Source: Algoriphagus lacus
GTDB lineage: Bacteria > Bacteroidota > Bacteroidia > Cytophagales > Cyclobacteriaceae
DNA: 64,000 nucleotides
NCBI RefSeq assembly: GCF_003583985.1
Contig: NZ_QXML01000004.1
Location: 1-64,000, forward strand
Reading direction: 5' to 3'
In this document: positions 63,601 through 64,000 of the stretch, piece after piece
Position numbering within the stretch: the first letter of the stretch is position 1
Layout of the letters: every line of letters begins with the position of its first letter
The notes under the pieces: generated by a model
Database searches by the model: none
The model's input: only the letters and a program-made list of their open reading frames with translations
Told to the model about the DNA's origin: nothing
Translations under genes and position numbers: made by a program

Positions 63601-63613
63601 GTTTTTTATCTGA

Positions 63614-63958
63614 TTACCGAGAATTCCTTTTGTTTTCCTCGTTAACATGTTTGACCAATCGATCGCACAATTCTTTCATTTCTTCGGACATATATTCATC
63701 TCCAGTGCTGTTCAAAATGGTTTGGGCCATACCTCCAATTATATCGATATAGAATCTTTTCATTTCCACCACAGACATCTCGTCAGTCCACAGATCTATT
63801 CGAAGCGTAGCATGATTTAGGTTATCCCAAACATTTACACTGATACTTTTGGTGGATTCCATCCCCACACTTTCCTTATCCGAGGCATCCCATTGAATAT
63901 TCTTTGGAAGGTTATTTCCATCCAGCTCGATCTGGAAATTGATTTCTGATTTTTTCAT
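63614..63958 (-). CDS. gldC: Gliding motility protein GldC
   Basis: 114 residues, cytoplasmic. It resembles GldC of Flavobacterium along its length: EINFQIELDGNNLPKNIQWD at the start, a central SVWDN-type block (ISVNVWDNLNHATLRIDLWT, about 40-59), EMKRFYIDIIGGMAQTI and a C-terminal MKELCDRLVKHV. GldC supports the Bacteroidota gliding machinery, which is linked to the type IX secretion system. The start, with upstream gene outside, lies 42 bases from the window edge. No other gld gene is in the window. Confidence 0.88.
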   Translation of the reverse strand: MKKSEINFQIELDGNNLPKNIQWDASDKESVGMESTKSISVNVWDNLNHATLRIDLWTDEMSVVEMKRFYIDIIGGMAQTILNSTGDEYMSEEMKELCDRLVKHVNEENKRNSR

Positions 63959-64000
63959 CTGCTTATTCTTGTTTTTAAGGACCGACGAAATATTGAATGC

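Larger units (their letters stand above)
63295..63613. other. Intergenic region between TonB receptor and gldC
   Basis: A 319-base AT-rich spacer with one candidate promoter (63356-63385) and the gldC terminator (63570-63600). No gene is seen. Confidence 0.4.

Overview
The window looks like chromosomal DNA of a Bacteroidota bacterium, most likely order Cytophagales (Cyclobacteriaceae/Algoriphagus-like, genus not proven). The signs are a GldC gliding-motility gene, TonB-dependent receptors with carboxypeptidase-like N-terminal domains, a LytS/LytTR pair, DUF4301, DUF2452 and DUF5777 proteins, a THX ribosomal protein and a Rrf2 regulator. Spacers are AT-rich and carry strong hairpin terminators. 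No rRNA or tRNA gene, IS element, integrase or CRISPR array was seen.

Layout. 1-1742 is the edge of an AT-rich island: a cytosine-5 DNA methyltransferase overlapping a MORC/MutL-like GHKL ATPase that runs out of the window, probably part of a restriction-modification or defence locus. 1793-5332 is a GC-richer smc gene, followed by 2.5 near-identical 211-bp tandem repeats full of small hairpins. 6122-10485 holds a Tat-Rieske/YceI/DUF5777 operon and a GT39-like membrane protein. 10669-17422 holds a WYL regulator, DUF4301, the pxpABC 5-oxoprolinase operon, THX and a YdeI-like protein.

17798-24525 is a signalling and stress-like block: two paralogous lmo0937-type mini membrane proteins, a YtxH protein, a methionine aminotransferase, a histidine kinase with a degenerate receiver, a single-domain response regulator and a sigma-54 activator. 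Three genes around the activator have sigma-54-like promoter elements. 24831-32865 holds a TSUP exporter, a TonB receptor, a ChrB-AraC fusion regulator, ChrA, a DUF1684 lipid/ester-type protein and a Rrf2 regulator. A shared CCTAT-N7-ATAGG/GTAGG-like palindrome lies before the TSUP gene and the TonB receptor.

32903-48048 is mostly housekeeping and metabolism: sugar isomerase-like protein, TraB, LytS/LytR, gamma-glutamyltransferase with an S9 peptidase, Hpt, a small operon of unknown function, deoxynucleoside kinase, 3-hydroxyacyl-CoA dehydrogenase, CvfB, YkgJ and a ROK kinase. 48053-53389 is parE-parC-trmH. The right end has a ceramidase-like protein, cyclophilin, PEP carboxykinase, a POT peptide transporter, a large TonB receptor and gldC.

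Peptide and amino-acid salvage recurs: POT peptide uptake, S9 peptidase, gamma-glutamyltransferase, 5-oxoprolinase, methionine aminotransferase and PckA would together let peptides and glutathione-like compounds feed central metabolism. The most unusual signals are the methyltransferase-ATPase pair, the ChrB-AraC fusion with the shared palindrome, the pseudo-receiver kinase with its sigma-54 neighbours, and the 211-bp hairpin repeat.
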